A DNA stretch of 6,255 nucleotides, taken from NCBI GenBank assembly GCA_964543125.1, contig CAZIWX010000135.1:1-6255 (forward strand), in the 5' to 3' direction. Source of the DNA: CAZIWX01 sp964543125. GTDB taxonomy: Bacteria; Fidelibacterota; UBA8477. How positions within the stretch are numbered: position 1 is the first letter of the stretch; each line of letters starts with the position of its first letter. This document shows positions 1 through 6,255 of the stretch, piece after piece. The position numbers were made by a program, and so were the translations under genes. The notes beneath the pieces are model-generated. The model saw only the letters and a list, made by a program, of their open reading frames with translations. It was not told the origin of the DNA and did not search any database.

Positions 1-1
1 C

Positions 2-1888
2 CCGGCGGATTTTCTCCTGTTCCCTGAAATTGCAGTTACTCCGGAGCAACTCCCCCGGCCGGGTTCCAAACAGCGGTTGATTTATGAGGCCCTTCTGAAA
101 ACCCCGGAAGGATTGACCCAGAGCGCGGTGGTAGAACAGTTCAGCACTTCGCCTCAGGTGGTCCGGGCGTTGGCTGAAAAAAAATTGATCCTGAAACAAC
201 CGCTGCGGCCCGCTTTGGATCCATTAAAGGATTATCACCGACCGGCGCCTAAAACAATTAAACTGAATCCTGAGCAACAACGAGCTACCGCTGAAGTTCA
301 CCGAGCTATGGAGCATGGAGGCTTTGCACCCTTTTTTCTGTTTGGCGTCGCCGGGAGCGGTAAGACCGAAGTGTATCTGGAAGCTGCCGCCCAAGCGCTT
401 AAACACGGCCGGGGGGTTATCGTGCTGGTACCGGAAATCGCTTTGGCGCCCCAGTTAGCGCAGCGGTTTCAGCAACGGTTTGGTGACAGTGTCGCCGTGT
501 GGCATTCCAATCTACGGGGACCGGAACGGCTTCAGACGTGGCAAGCGATCCAGCGCGGTGAATTCCGAATTGTGGTGGGCGCCCGCAGTGCCATTCTGAC
601 GCCGGTGAAGAACCCAGGACTCATTGTGGTGGATGAAGAGCAGGAAAATGCCTACAAACAGGAAGACAGTGATCCCAAATACCATGCCCGGGATGTGGCA
701 TTGATGCGGGGACGGATTGAGAACGTGACCGTCATTTTAGGGAGTGCGACACCGGCGCTGGAAACCTATTACAATCAGATTCAGGAGCGGTACCAGCACT
801 TGCACCTTTCCAAGCGCTGGGAAAAAGCCGTTCCGCCCATGGTGGATGTGGTGGACATGGCCCGGGAGTACGAAGAAACAGAGGATTGGTCATCGCCATT
901 TTCGCGCAAACTACGGTCCGCCATCGAAAAAACCCTGGCTGACGGACATCAGGTGATTTTGCTTCAGAATCGCCGGGGTTATGCGCCCATCGTGAAATGC
1001 CGCAATTGCGGCTACGCGATTGCTTGCCCTAATGATGAAATTACTCTTACCTATCATAAAGTGGGTCACCGGATGAAATGCCATTACTGCGGCTATGAAT
1101 CCACACCACCCACCACCTGTCCGGCCTGTGGCGGCGCCGATCTGCATTTAGGTGGCTTGGGAACACAACGGGTTGAGGAAGCTTTGCAAGCGTTATTCCC
1201 CACTGCACCCGTGTGCCGCATGGATCTGGATACTACCCGTCAAAAAGGGGCACATCAAAAGCTACTGGGTGATTTTGCCCGCCGGAAATATCCCATTTTA
1301 TTAGGGACTCAAATGATCGCCAAGGGTCTGGATTTCGAGAATGTCACCCTGGTGGGTGTACTGAATGCCGACACCGGACTGCATTACCCGGATTTCCGAG
1401 CCCGGGAACGCACCTTTCAGTTGGTGTACCAGGTGGCGGGCCGGTCAGGCCGAGGCAAATTTCCCGGCCGCGTGGTCATCCAGACCTGGCAACCGGACAA
1501 TTTTGCAATCCAATGTGCCACCCGGCAGGATATCAAGCTGTTTTACAACAAGGAATTGGAGGATCGGGGACAGCGGGATTATCCCCCGTTCTCACGATTG
1601 GTAGTTTTTGATTTTATCGGTCCGCGGCGCAGGGAAGTGGAGCGAATTGCGGAACGAGTGGTTGAATTATTAGGTGAATTCAAAGGGCTGGAGATTCTGG
1701 GGCCGGCGCCGGCTCTGGTGGAGCGGTCACGGGCCGGCTTTCGGTGGAAGGTGTTGGTTAAAAGTGCCAAATCCAGCGATCCCCAGGGAAAAATCCTCCA
1801 CCGGGCAACGCGCTACATTCACCGGCGCTTCACCCATAAGTCGATCCGCCTGAGTATCGACGTGGATCCTGTCCGGATCATGGGTTAG
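2..1888 (+). CDS. priA: Primosomal replication-restart helicase PriA, 5'-truncated by the window edge
   Basis: PriA is the cytoplasmic 3'-to-5' DNA helicase that recognises abandoned replication forks and starts reloading of the replicative helicase. The frame is open from the first full codon, so the start and most of the N-terminal 3'-end-binding domain lie outside; 628 codons remain of a protein usually about 730-830 residues long. Visible residues (counted from position 2): winged-helix region about 22-75, Walker A GVAGSGKT 115-122, motif II DEEQ 211-214, zinc-binding insertion 333-376, helicase motif V region beginning GTQMIAKG at 435, motif VI QVAGRSGRG 477-485, and a C-terminal domain containing YPPFSRLV and ending in DVDPVRIMG. 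Two oddities: motif II is normally DEEH, and the fourth of eight zinc-ligand cysteines is Asp (codon 1034-1036). Everything else looks intact and the C-terminus is natural, so a functional but divergent PriA is likely. An internal TTG at 77 is not the start, because conserved sequence continues upstream of it. Confidence 0.96.
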   Translation, partial: PADFLLFPEIAVTPEQLPRPGSKQRLIYEALLKTPEGLTQSAVVEQFSTSPQVVRALAEKKLILKQPLRPALDPLKDYHRPAPKTIKLNPEQQRATAEVHRAMEHGGFAPFFLFGVAGSGKTEVYLEAAAQALKHGRGVIVLVPEIALAPQLAQRFQQRFGDSVAVWHSNLRGPERLQTWQAIQRGEFRIVVGARSAILTPVKNPGLIVVDEEQENAYKQEDSDPKYHARDVALMRGRIENVTVILGSATPALETYYNQIQERYQHLHLSKRWEKAVPPMVDVVDMAREYEETEDWSSPFSRKLRSAIEKTLADGHQVILLQNRRGYAPIVKCRNCGYAIACPNDEITLTYHKVGHRMKCHYCGYESTPPTTCPACGGADLHLGGLGTQRVEEALQALFPTAPVCRMDLDTTRQKGAHQKLLGDFARRKYPILLGTQMIAKGLDFENVTLVGVLNADTGLHYPDFRARERTFQLVYQVAGRSGRGKFPGRVVIQTWQPDNFAIQCATRQDIKLFYNKELEDRGQRDYPPFSRLVVFDFIGPRRREVERIAERVVELLGEFKGLEILGPAPALVERSRAGFRWKVLVKSAKSSDPQGKILHRATRYIHRRFTHKSIRLSIDVDPVRIMG

Positions 1889-1897
1889 AGCGCTTGC

Positions 1898-2815
1898 ATG
1901 CGGTATCTACGAGCAGAATTAGTGATTGTGTTAACACTGGGATCGTCCTTGCTCGCTGGCGTTAACTCTCATCCGAACCCACCCGAATCGGTCGCGGGAC
2001 TGATGCTGACCCAGGGAAAGCTGGCGTTAGTGACCGACAGTCAGGATACCAGTTTGTTGCGGGAAGCGGCGCACCGGGTGGGTCAAATTACCCGGGATAT
2101 TCAGACCATCACTCACCTGTCGCTCACGGATTCATTGACTATCTTTTTCATCAACAACCAGAGAAATGTGAAACAGTTTATTCCCAATGCGCCCACCTGG
2201 TCCGGTGGACTAACCACCGACCTCAATACGCTGTATATCTATGACGATGATCCGGTGGATTGGGGAACCACGCTGCGCCATGAACTAACCCACGTGCTGG
2301 TGGCACAAAATAGTGTGAACCTGCCGGTGTGGTTCAATGAAGGACTGGCCCAATACATTGCCGGAAACTGGTCTTGGAGCGGATTTTACACCTTGGGCAC
2401 CGCCACCATCAGTCACGATGTTATTCCCTTGAAAGATCTGGATATGGTGTTGAGCTACAGCCGGAAGCGGGCGGAATTGGGCTATGCCGAAGCCATCGAT
2501 GCGTTTAAATACATGCTGGATCGGCAGGGACCTTCAATCTTACCGGAGATTTTAAAAGCGGGCAAAAAATCGTTTGCCGAACGCTATGGCGCGGCGACTC
2601 GGGAAAGTCTGCCGGATTTTGAAATTGGTTGGCGGAAGCATCTAGATCAAAAGTTTGCCTTCTTCAAGCTGGCGCATTTCCCCGATCTCTTATGGCTAGC
2701 GATGCCCTTCCTGGTTTTAATCGGATATATATTAAATCGGCGCCGGAATAAACAAAAATTACTGGAATGGGAACTGGAAGAAGAATGGAGAGATCGCCGG
2801 GGAATGCTGGATTAA
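1898..2815 (+). CDS. Membrane-anchored HExxH metallopeptidase, Peptidase-MA-like
   Basis: A 305-residue protein that fits the gluzincin Peptidase-MA family of zinc proteases. The zinc site is HELTH at residues 128-132, followed after 15 residues by Glu148 in WFNEGLAQY, the expected third ligand; Glu129 would be the catalytic base. Residues 8-22 form a hydrophobic stretch after Arg2 and Arg5, probably a Sec signal sequence. A second hydrophobic segment at about 264-279 is followed by NRRRNKQK and a charged tail rich in E, R and W. The inferred topology is a catalytic domain outside the cytoplasmic membrane, held by a C-terminal helix with a short tail inside. The gene begins 9 nt after priA, in the same frame, with ATG and no clear Shine-Dalgarno, which suggests co-transcription and perhaps coupled translation. 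The substrate is unknown. The family call rests on the zinc motif and its spacing; the physiological role cannot be deduced. Confidence 0.82.
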   Translation: MRYLRAELVIVLTLGSSLLAGVNSHPNPPESVAGLMLTQGKLALVTDSQDTSLLREAAHRVGQITRDIQTITHLSLTDSLTIFFINNQRNVKQFIPNAPTWSGGLTTDLNTLYIYDDDPVDWGTTLRHELTHVLVAQNSVNLPVWFNEGLAQYIAGNWSWSGFYTLGTATISHDVIPLKDLDMVLSYSRKRAELGYAEAIDAFKYMLDRQGPSILPEILKAGKKSFAERYGAATRESLPDFEIGWRKHLDQKFAFFKLAHFPDLLWLAMPFLVLIGYILNRRRNKQKLLEWELEEEWRDRRGMLD

Positions 2816-2823
2816 TGTAAAAG

Positions 2824-2845
2824 CAATCCTGGGTTACCCCGATTG
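2824..2845 (+). terminator. Weak hairpin just after the metallopeptidase stop codon
   Basis: Arms CAATC (2824-2828) and GATTG (2841-2845) pair, and inside them GGG pairs with CCC around a TTA loop, with a small asymmetric internal loop. It begins 8 nt after the stop at 2815, where a transcription terminator would be expected. No T-tract follows, so it is not a standard intrinsic terminator and may be only an RNA 3'-end stabiliser or chance. Confidence 0.25.
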
Positions 2846-3130
2846 AACTTACTTATCCCGATACGCTGGGCGATGGGGATTCGCGGATTGCCCAAATAGA
2901 GGCAAAAACCATTTAGATCGACGGGGATTAAATCACTGGTTACCTGGGGTTTTGATGTTTCGGGGGCCGAAGGGTACTCCAGCTTTGCATTTTCCAATTC
3001 TTCGGATCGAATCCGGCCGAGCGATTGGTTGGAACGCACCGCGTGATTTGATACTTTGGGGGTCCCGGGCGGAAGGTCTCAATATCCTCACCTAGTTGTT
3101 CTTTCGGGTGTAAGTATTAATTTCTTGATC

Positions 3131-3174
3131 ATTCCCGGCTGATCTTCAACCGGTCCGGACGGACAGCCGGGAGT
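3131..3174. repeat. Long-looped inverted repeat in the gene gap
   Basis: CCCGGCTG at 3134-3141 is the exact complement of CAGCCGGG at 3164-3171, and the pairing extends outward by three more pairs including one G-T (3131-3133 with 3172-3174). The 22-nt loop contains an 8-base palindrome, GTCCGGAC, at 3153-3160. No T-run follows on either strand, so it does not look like an intrinsic terminator. It could be an RNA structure in the leader of the barrel gene or a protein-binding site; neither is shown. Confidence 0.4.
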
Positions 3175-3307
3175 AATTCCCCCAAAAGTCTTGGATTTTT
3201 TCATCTCAACGTGAAATCCGCAGCTTCTCTCCAGCACCAAAAAAACACGGTGATTCAGGTGCAATTCTACCAGTTTTACGGTTAAGGATATTACGGCTGT
3301 TTCTCCA

Positions 3308-4807
3308 TTGTCTATTCCGGAAATGCTTGTAAATTCAGCCTCAATGAGTCGATTGAGTATTCCATATGTCGTTTTTAGCGTGGTCAGTTTGTTTGGCAAT
3401 CAAATTAACCAACTGGTGCCGTTGGATTCGGTCGCAACGCCAGCGGTATTCATTACCAACCTAGCTGCCGCACTCACCGATCTGACTCATACCGAGATCT
3501 GTCTCATGAGTGATAAGGTGATAAACTATACTCTTTGGGATTCTCTGGCAGCGGATAGTGGCCTGGATGCGGAAGACATTGATTTACTGCTCAATGATAC
3601 CCTCACCGTGGAAACCATTGCTTTGGCGGGGAAGGATATTCTGGAGATCAAGGCGCTGGGTGAGCGCTCCGGCTATAAGCTGCATTTTTTTGGTATTCAT
3701 GACCCGGAGCCTTTTGACAATAAATGGCAGGTCCACCACAATAATATTCGGCCGGGTGAAAATTACGCCGTGGTGTTGACTACTGACTTGATGGACGAAG
3801 CCAACGCCTTTCTGCCTTTGGAACGCGCCCGGCAACGCCGCAATTCATTTAAAATTACCCGTAGCGGCTTACTGTATACCGGCCCGTTACTATTGGTAGG
3901 CTCTAATCAGGGTTATCCTATAACACTCCAGGAGGCATTGCGGTACTATTTCTCCTCACTCCCGGCGGTCGGTGACTTTTCCACCGGCTGGATCAACGAC
4001 CAGCAGTTCAGTGCCCGTCCGTTATGGCGGTGGGATTTCGAAAAACTTGGTTTAACCTATTCATCACTGCAACGTACCAATGACAATCAGAGTGATTTAA
4101 AGCTTTATCCGGAACTACAGCAGCAGCCCATCAATCTGTTGGATACGGAGCTGCGGCTACGGCTCTGGCGTCAGAATCCCGGCAGCACCTGGGAGATGCG
4201 GCTCATCACTGATTATGCCATGGCGGAATTGGAATCTAATAAACCGCAGGAGCATCGAGACGAGATCGAGCTGAATACCTCCTACCGGGTAAATTTTCGC
4301 AAACTCACACCCAATCCATTATTGCCGGAAGTTTTTATCCAACTACGGTATCTGACCCAATTCACCGCCGATGAAGGTGAACGGAAGCATCAGGATCTGG
4401 GATTGAATTTGGGAATCTATATGCCCCGGTATGGGCATTTATCGGATACGCAACTGAGTGCAACCATGATGTACGACATTACCCAGACCCGCCATAAACA
4501 GCTTTTGGGTATTGATTACAAGACTCGCTACCAGGTTCCGATCCAGGCGTTCGATTGGCTTTTGGAGTTGCAGGGTACGAAATTTTTCAAAGTTCCCGGG
4601 ATCGAGCAGCCGGTCTGGCCGGAAATGATGATGCGGTTGAATAGCTTTATCCTGGTACCTTTTTATGCCAACCTGAAATTCGTTCCCAAAGTCCAGTTGT
4701 TCTATTATCGCGAAATCGGAAAAAAATACATGTTCAACTCCTTCGTGGGAATGTCGCTGGAATACTACAACACCTGGAAATTTCAATATTTGGACTTCAT
4801 ATTTTAG
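3308..4807 (+). CDS. Degenerate 5'-nucleotidase C-terminal domain fused to an outer-membrane beta-barrel; start uncertain, possibly 5'-truncated
   Basis: Residues about 27-215 (counting from TTG 3308) resemble the 5'-nucleotidase C-terminal domain (UshA-type substrate-binding domain): ITNLAAALTDLTHTEICLM (49-67) matches its first helix and strand; LTVETIALAGKDILEI (99-114) matches the PF-x-N-x-hydrophobic-TG segment; NIRPGENYAVVLTTDLM (146-162) matches the strand before the GGDGY loop; and ITLQEALRYYF (205-215) matches its last helix. The family's GGxR and GGDGY residues are replaced by DKVIN and EANAF, so nucleotide binding is doubtful. From about 232 to the end there are alternating amphipathic strands with aromatic girdles, ending YLDFIF with terminal Phe, as in BamA-inserted barrels. 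The N-terminal metallophosphatase domain is absent. Start codon is unsettled: TTG 3308, ATG 3323 and ATG 3344 lack a good ribosome site. ATG 3344 would give a basic then hydrophobic segment that might pass as a signal peptide without a clear cleavage site. A pseudogene fragment is possible, but the rest of the frame is open for about 490 codons. Confidence 0.65.
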   Translation: MSIPEMLVNSASMSRLSIPYVVFSVVSLFGNQINQLVPLDSVATPAVFITNLAAALTDLTHTEICLMSDKVINYTLWDSLAADSGLDAEDIDLLLNDTLTVETIALAGKDILEIKALGERSGYKLHFFGIHDPEPFDNKWQVHHNNIRPGENYAVVLTTDLMDEANAFLPLERARQRRNSFKITRSGLLYTGPLLLVGSNQGYPITLQEALRYYFSSLPAVGDFSTGWINDQQFSARPLWRWDFEKLGLTYSSLQRTNDNQSDLKLYPELQQQPINLLDTELRLRLWRQNPGSTWEMRLITDYAMAELESNKPQEHRDEIELNTSYRVNFRKLTPNPLLPEVFIQLRYLTQFTADEGERKHQDLGLNLGIYMPRYGHLSDTQLSATMMYDITQTRHKQLLGIDYKTRYQVPIQAFDWLLELQGTKFFKVPGIEQPVWPEMMMRLNSFILVPFYANLKFVPKVQLFYYREIGKKYMFNSFVGMSLEYYNTWKFQYLDFIF

Positions 4808-4831
4808 AATTTCCAGCCTTAGATTGAGGCA

Positions 4832-5812
4832 ATGAATAATTTTTCCGCAGTCCGCCTGGTTCCCGTTGCACCGCAACTCGAAACGCGCGATTTTGAAGAT
4901 GTGGAACTGCTGTATGAAAAATTATCCCGGGCAGTTCCCGAAGATTTGGAGTCAGCTCCATCCCGGGTACTGGTTTTTCCGGAATACATCGGTCTGGGAT
5001 TTTACCTTACCGCCGGTGGGAATGAGGCTTTATCGGCAAAATCGCTTATGGGCGCTATGGGAAATTTGACCCGTTTGCGCAAAAGGAAAACACTCTGGAA
5101 TTTTTTCAGAACCTATTTGGATTTTTTCATCGGTCCGGCCGGCGAACGACTGAAGCGGGCGGTGTTTCAAACATATGCCTCCGAAGCCTGGCAAATGTAT
5201 CATGAGGTTTTCAGTAACCTGGCTGAAGCCCACCATAGCTGGGTGGTAGCCGGTTCCATATTATCACCGCCTGTTGTCGGCAGTGAGATAAAGTGGCGTG
5301 TAAAAGGATCAGAATTATTGAACCGCTCCGTCGTTTACAATCCCACCGGATCGATTACCGGTGTGGTTCCGAAACTACATTTAACGCCCTTTGAAAAGGG
5401 CTTTGTGAACCCCGGAGAAATAAAAAATTGGCGTGTGATTCCGACTGAGTTTGGAAACTTAGCGGTATTTATCTGTGCCGACTGCTGGTATCCGGAGCTC
5501 TACGCTGAAGCACTGGCCCAATCGGCCACGCACTACGCAGTCCCGGCCATGGTAAATCCCCAATCGGCCTGGAACGAACCCTGGCAGGGTTATCAACCCC
5601 GGCAGTCAACCCCGGCCGATGTTCCCGCGGGACTGGAAGGACAGATTACGGAAGCCGCGGCCTGGTTAAAATTCGGTCTGGCCGGACGCTTGGAGAATAT
5701 CCGGCATGGGGGTGGTGTGGTGAGTCAATTCCAGGGCCACTTATTGGATGTGAGTGCGTATGGTGAATCACTGGTTATCGGACCAGGCAATCCGGCTGAA
5801 AAGGAGAATTAG
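4832..5812 (+). CDS. Nitrilase-superfamily carbon-nitrogen hydrolase with a long insertion
   Basis: A 326-residue protein of the carbon-nitrogen hydrolase (nitrilase/amidase) superfamily, which cleaves amides, nitriles or carbamoyl compounds through a cysteine thioester. The triad is visible: Glu51 in LVFPEYIG, Lys181 in VVPKLHLTPFEKGF and Cys215 in FICADCWYPE; Glu188 corresponds to the second conserved glutamate. The Lys-Cys distance (34 residues) is typical, but Glu-Lys is 130, about 45-50 more than usual. The extra segment, around residues 65-135, has a basic cluster RLRKRK (81-86) followed by an aromatic hydrophobic run, WNFFRTYLDFFIG. There is no signal peptide, so it is probably cytoplasmic, unlike its neighbours. 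The ATG has a weak GAGG only 2 nt upstream; it begins 24 nt after the barrel gene and ends 1 nt before the phosphatase gene, indicating one operon. The substrate cannot be read from the sequence. Confidence 0.88.
   Translation: MNNFSAVRLVPVAPQLETRDFEDVELLYEKLSRAVPEDLESAPSRVLVFPEYIGLGFYLTAGGNEALSAKSLMGAMGNLTRLRKRKTLWNFFRTYLDFFIGPAGERLKRAVFQTYASEAWQMYHEVFSNLAEAHHSWVVAGSILSPPVVGSEIKWRVKGSELLNRSVVYNPTGSITGVVPKLHLTPFEKGFVNPGEIKNWRVIPTEFGNLAVFICADCWYPELYAEALAQSATHYAVPAMVNPQSAWNEPWQGYQPRQSTPADVPAGLEGQITEAAAWLKFGLAGRLENIRHGGGVVSQFQGHLLDVSAYGESLVIGPGNPAEKEN
5801..5806 (+). promoter_or_regulatory. Strong Shine-Dalgarno for the lipoprotein phosphatase
   Basis: AAGGAG sits 7 nt before GTG 5814, inside the last codons of the nitrilase gene. 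It is the only clearly consensus ribosome site in the window and fixes the non-ATG start of the next gene. With a 1-nt gap between stop and start, it also supports translational coupling. Confidence 0.8.
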
Positions 5813-5813
5813 A

Positions 5814-6255
5814 GTGCTCAGGATAAAATTTCTGTTTGTGGTGGTGGGAATTTTCTGGTTGGCGGGTTGTACTTCCCCCACGGTTGAAGTACCGCCGAAC
5901 AACCCGGGAAAATTGAAGATCGGATTCGATATCGACGATACCATCCTATATTCGGAAGACAATTTTCTCGAAGCGCTCAAATACGCGAGTGCTGATCAAC
6001 GACTTGACTTTGGCTGGATAAACACGCATGACAGCATTTACTCCCACGTCATTCCCGACATGGCCAAGTTAGTGCGGTTTTTTCGGGCGCAGGGACACAC
6101 GGTCTATTTTATCACTGCCCGGCCGGGTGCCAAAGGTGATGCCCTGGCAAGATTCATGACCCGCGAGTTGGGTTTTTCCGTGAAATCCGGGGTCAATTTA
6201 TTTTTCTGCCCCAAAGTGACCGATCCTCAAACCGGGATTCGTCACACGGTGAAAC
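5814..6255 (+). CDS. Lipoprotein HAD phosphatase, class B acid phosphatase (AphA)-like, 3' end outside the window
   Basis: The first 147 codons of a HAD-superfamily phosphatase are present; the frame is still open at the right edge. The start is GTG, set by the AAGGAG 7 nt upstream. Residues 5-19 form a lipoprotein signal: a hydrophobic core ending in the lipobox LAGC with Cys19 as the lipidation site, so the protein should be anchored in the envelope. HAD motif I is FDIDDTIL, with nucleophile Asp39 and general acid/base Asp41, and motif II is FITAR with Thr101. The wording around both, with W-x-x-x-H-D-S-I and IPDMAKLVRFF between them, is close to the class B non-specific acid phosphatases (AphA), which release phosphate from nucleotides and other monoesters. 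The lysine and second acidic motifs (III and IV) lie beyond the window, so activity cannot be confirmed. It follows the nitrilase by 1 nt and is surely co-transcribed with it. The related HAD IIIB plant-type and P4-lipoprotein acid phosphatases are the main alternatives. Confidence 0.85.
   Translation, partial: MLRIKFLFVVVGIFWLAGCTSPTVEVPPNNPGKLKIGFDIDDTILYSEDNFLEALKYASADQRLDFGWINTHDSIYSHVIPDMAKLVRFFRAQGHTVYFITARPGAKGDALARFMTRELGFSVKSGVNLFFCPKVTDPQTGIRHTVK

Larger units (their letters stand above)
2816..3307. other. Long gap without a convincing gene; possible relic of the following gene's 5' part
   Basis: This 492-base stretch lies between two same-strand genes otherwise packed within 1-24 nt of their partners. 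The frame continuous with the downstream barrel gene is interrupted at 2897, 3044, 3140, 3212 and 3251, and the other two forward frames also contain several stops. Two minus-strand open frames lie here but have no homology I recognise and no good ribosome site. It holds two inverted repeats (2824-2845 and 3134-3171) and must presumably contain any promoter for the downstream genes, though I see no clear -35/-10 pair. Short protein-like runs occur in different frames (for example SLVTWGFDVSGAEG from 2936 and KNTVIQVQF near 3239), compatible with a decayed coding sequence, but they are too short to identify. Confidence 0.5.

Noticed and set aside
77..79. TTG as the start of priA
   Set aside because: The frame is open to the left edge, and PriA proteins have a large N-terminal region before this point, so the true start is outside the window.
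2897..2925. NHLD read in another frame near 2907 as a relic of the metallophosphatase NHE motif
   Set aside because: A two-residue match with no supporting motif around it; too weak to count as evidence of the missing domain.
2871..2929. Near-repeat CGAYGGGGATT at 2871-2881 and 2919-2929
   Set aside because: Only two copies, 11 bases with one mismatch; probably chance in G-rich sequence.
2812..3039. Minus-strand open frame of 75 codons starting with GTG
   Set aside because: No recognisable domain or ribosome site; it runs against the metallopeptidase end and lies in the low-information gap.
3088..3399. Minus-strand open frame of 103 codons
   Set aside because: Its composition is protein-like, but it overlaps the start of the barrel gene, where plus-strand homology begins near 3386, and no family is recognised. 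Kept only as a remote possibility.
4439..4876. Minus-strand open frame of 145 codons
   Set aside because: It lies opposite the well-supported barrel strands and the nitrilase start; it reads as an antisense shadow.

Overview
The window appears to be bacterial chromosome from a diderm (Gram-negative-type) organism. It encodes an outer-membrane beta-barrel protein ending in phenylalanine, a lipoprotein with a classical lipobox, and a signal-anchored extracytoplasmic metallopeptidase. Base composition is judged by eye to be near half G+C. The style of the proteins (barrel fusions, Peptidase-MA proteins, weak Shine-Dalgarno sites) would suit a lineage around the FCB superphylum, but the window holds no taxonomic marker and this is only an impression. 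All genes are on the + strand. No tRNA, rRNA, CRISPR array, insertion sequence or phage gene was found.

Layout. (1) Positions 2-1888 are the 3' part of priA, the primosomal replication-restart helicase; its 5' end lies outside the window. It has two unusual substitutions: DEEQ instead of DEEH in helicase motif II, and Asp in place of the fourth zinc-binding Cys. (2) Only 9 nt later, 1898-2815 encodes an HExxH metallopeptidase of the Peptidase-MA type, with an N-terminal signal sequence and a C-terminal membrane anchor. (3) Positions 2816-3307 carry no convincing gene. They hold two hairpins and several stop codons in every forward frame, and may contain the decayed or missing front of the next gene. 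(4) The frame ending at 4807 encodes what looks like a degenerate 5'-nucleotidase C-terminal domain joined to an outer-membrane beta-barrel, without the metallophosphatase catalytic domain that normally precedes it. (5) Positions 4832-5812 encode a nitrilase-superfamily amidohydrolase with a complete Glu-Lys-Cys triad and an unusually long insertion. (6) Just 1 nt later, with a strong Shine-Dalgarno, a GTG at 5814 starts a lipoprotein HAD phosphatase of the class B acid phosphatase (AphA) type, which runs off the right edge.

How the genes may work together. priA and the metallopeptidase look like one short transcription unit. The nucleotidase-like barrel protein, the nitrilase and the acid phosphatase are tightly spaced (24 nt and 1 nt) and look like a second one. 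Two of these three relate to nucleotide- or phosphate-ester-hydrolysing families at the cell envelope and the third releases nitrogen or carboxylate from C-N bonds, so a scavenging role is a reasonable inference but is not shown by the sequence. The most interesting object is the barrel protein with its catalytic domain missing.
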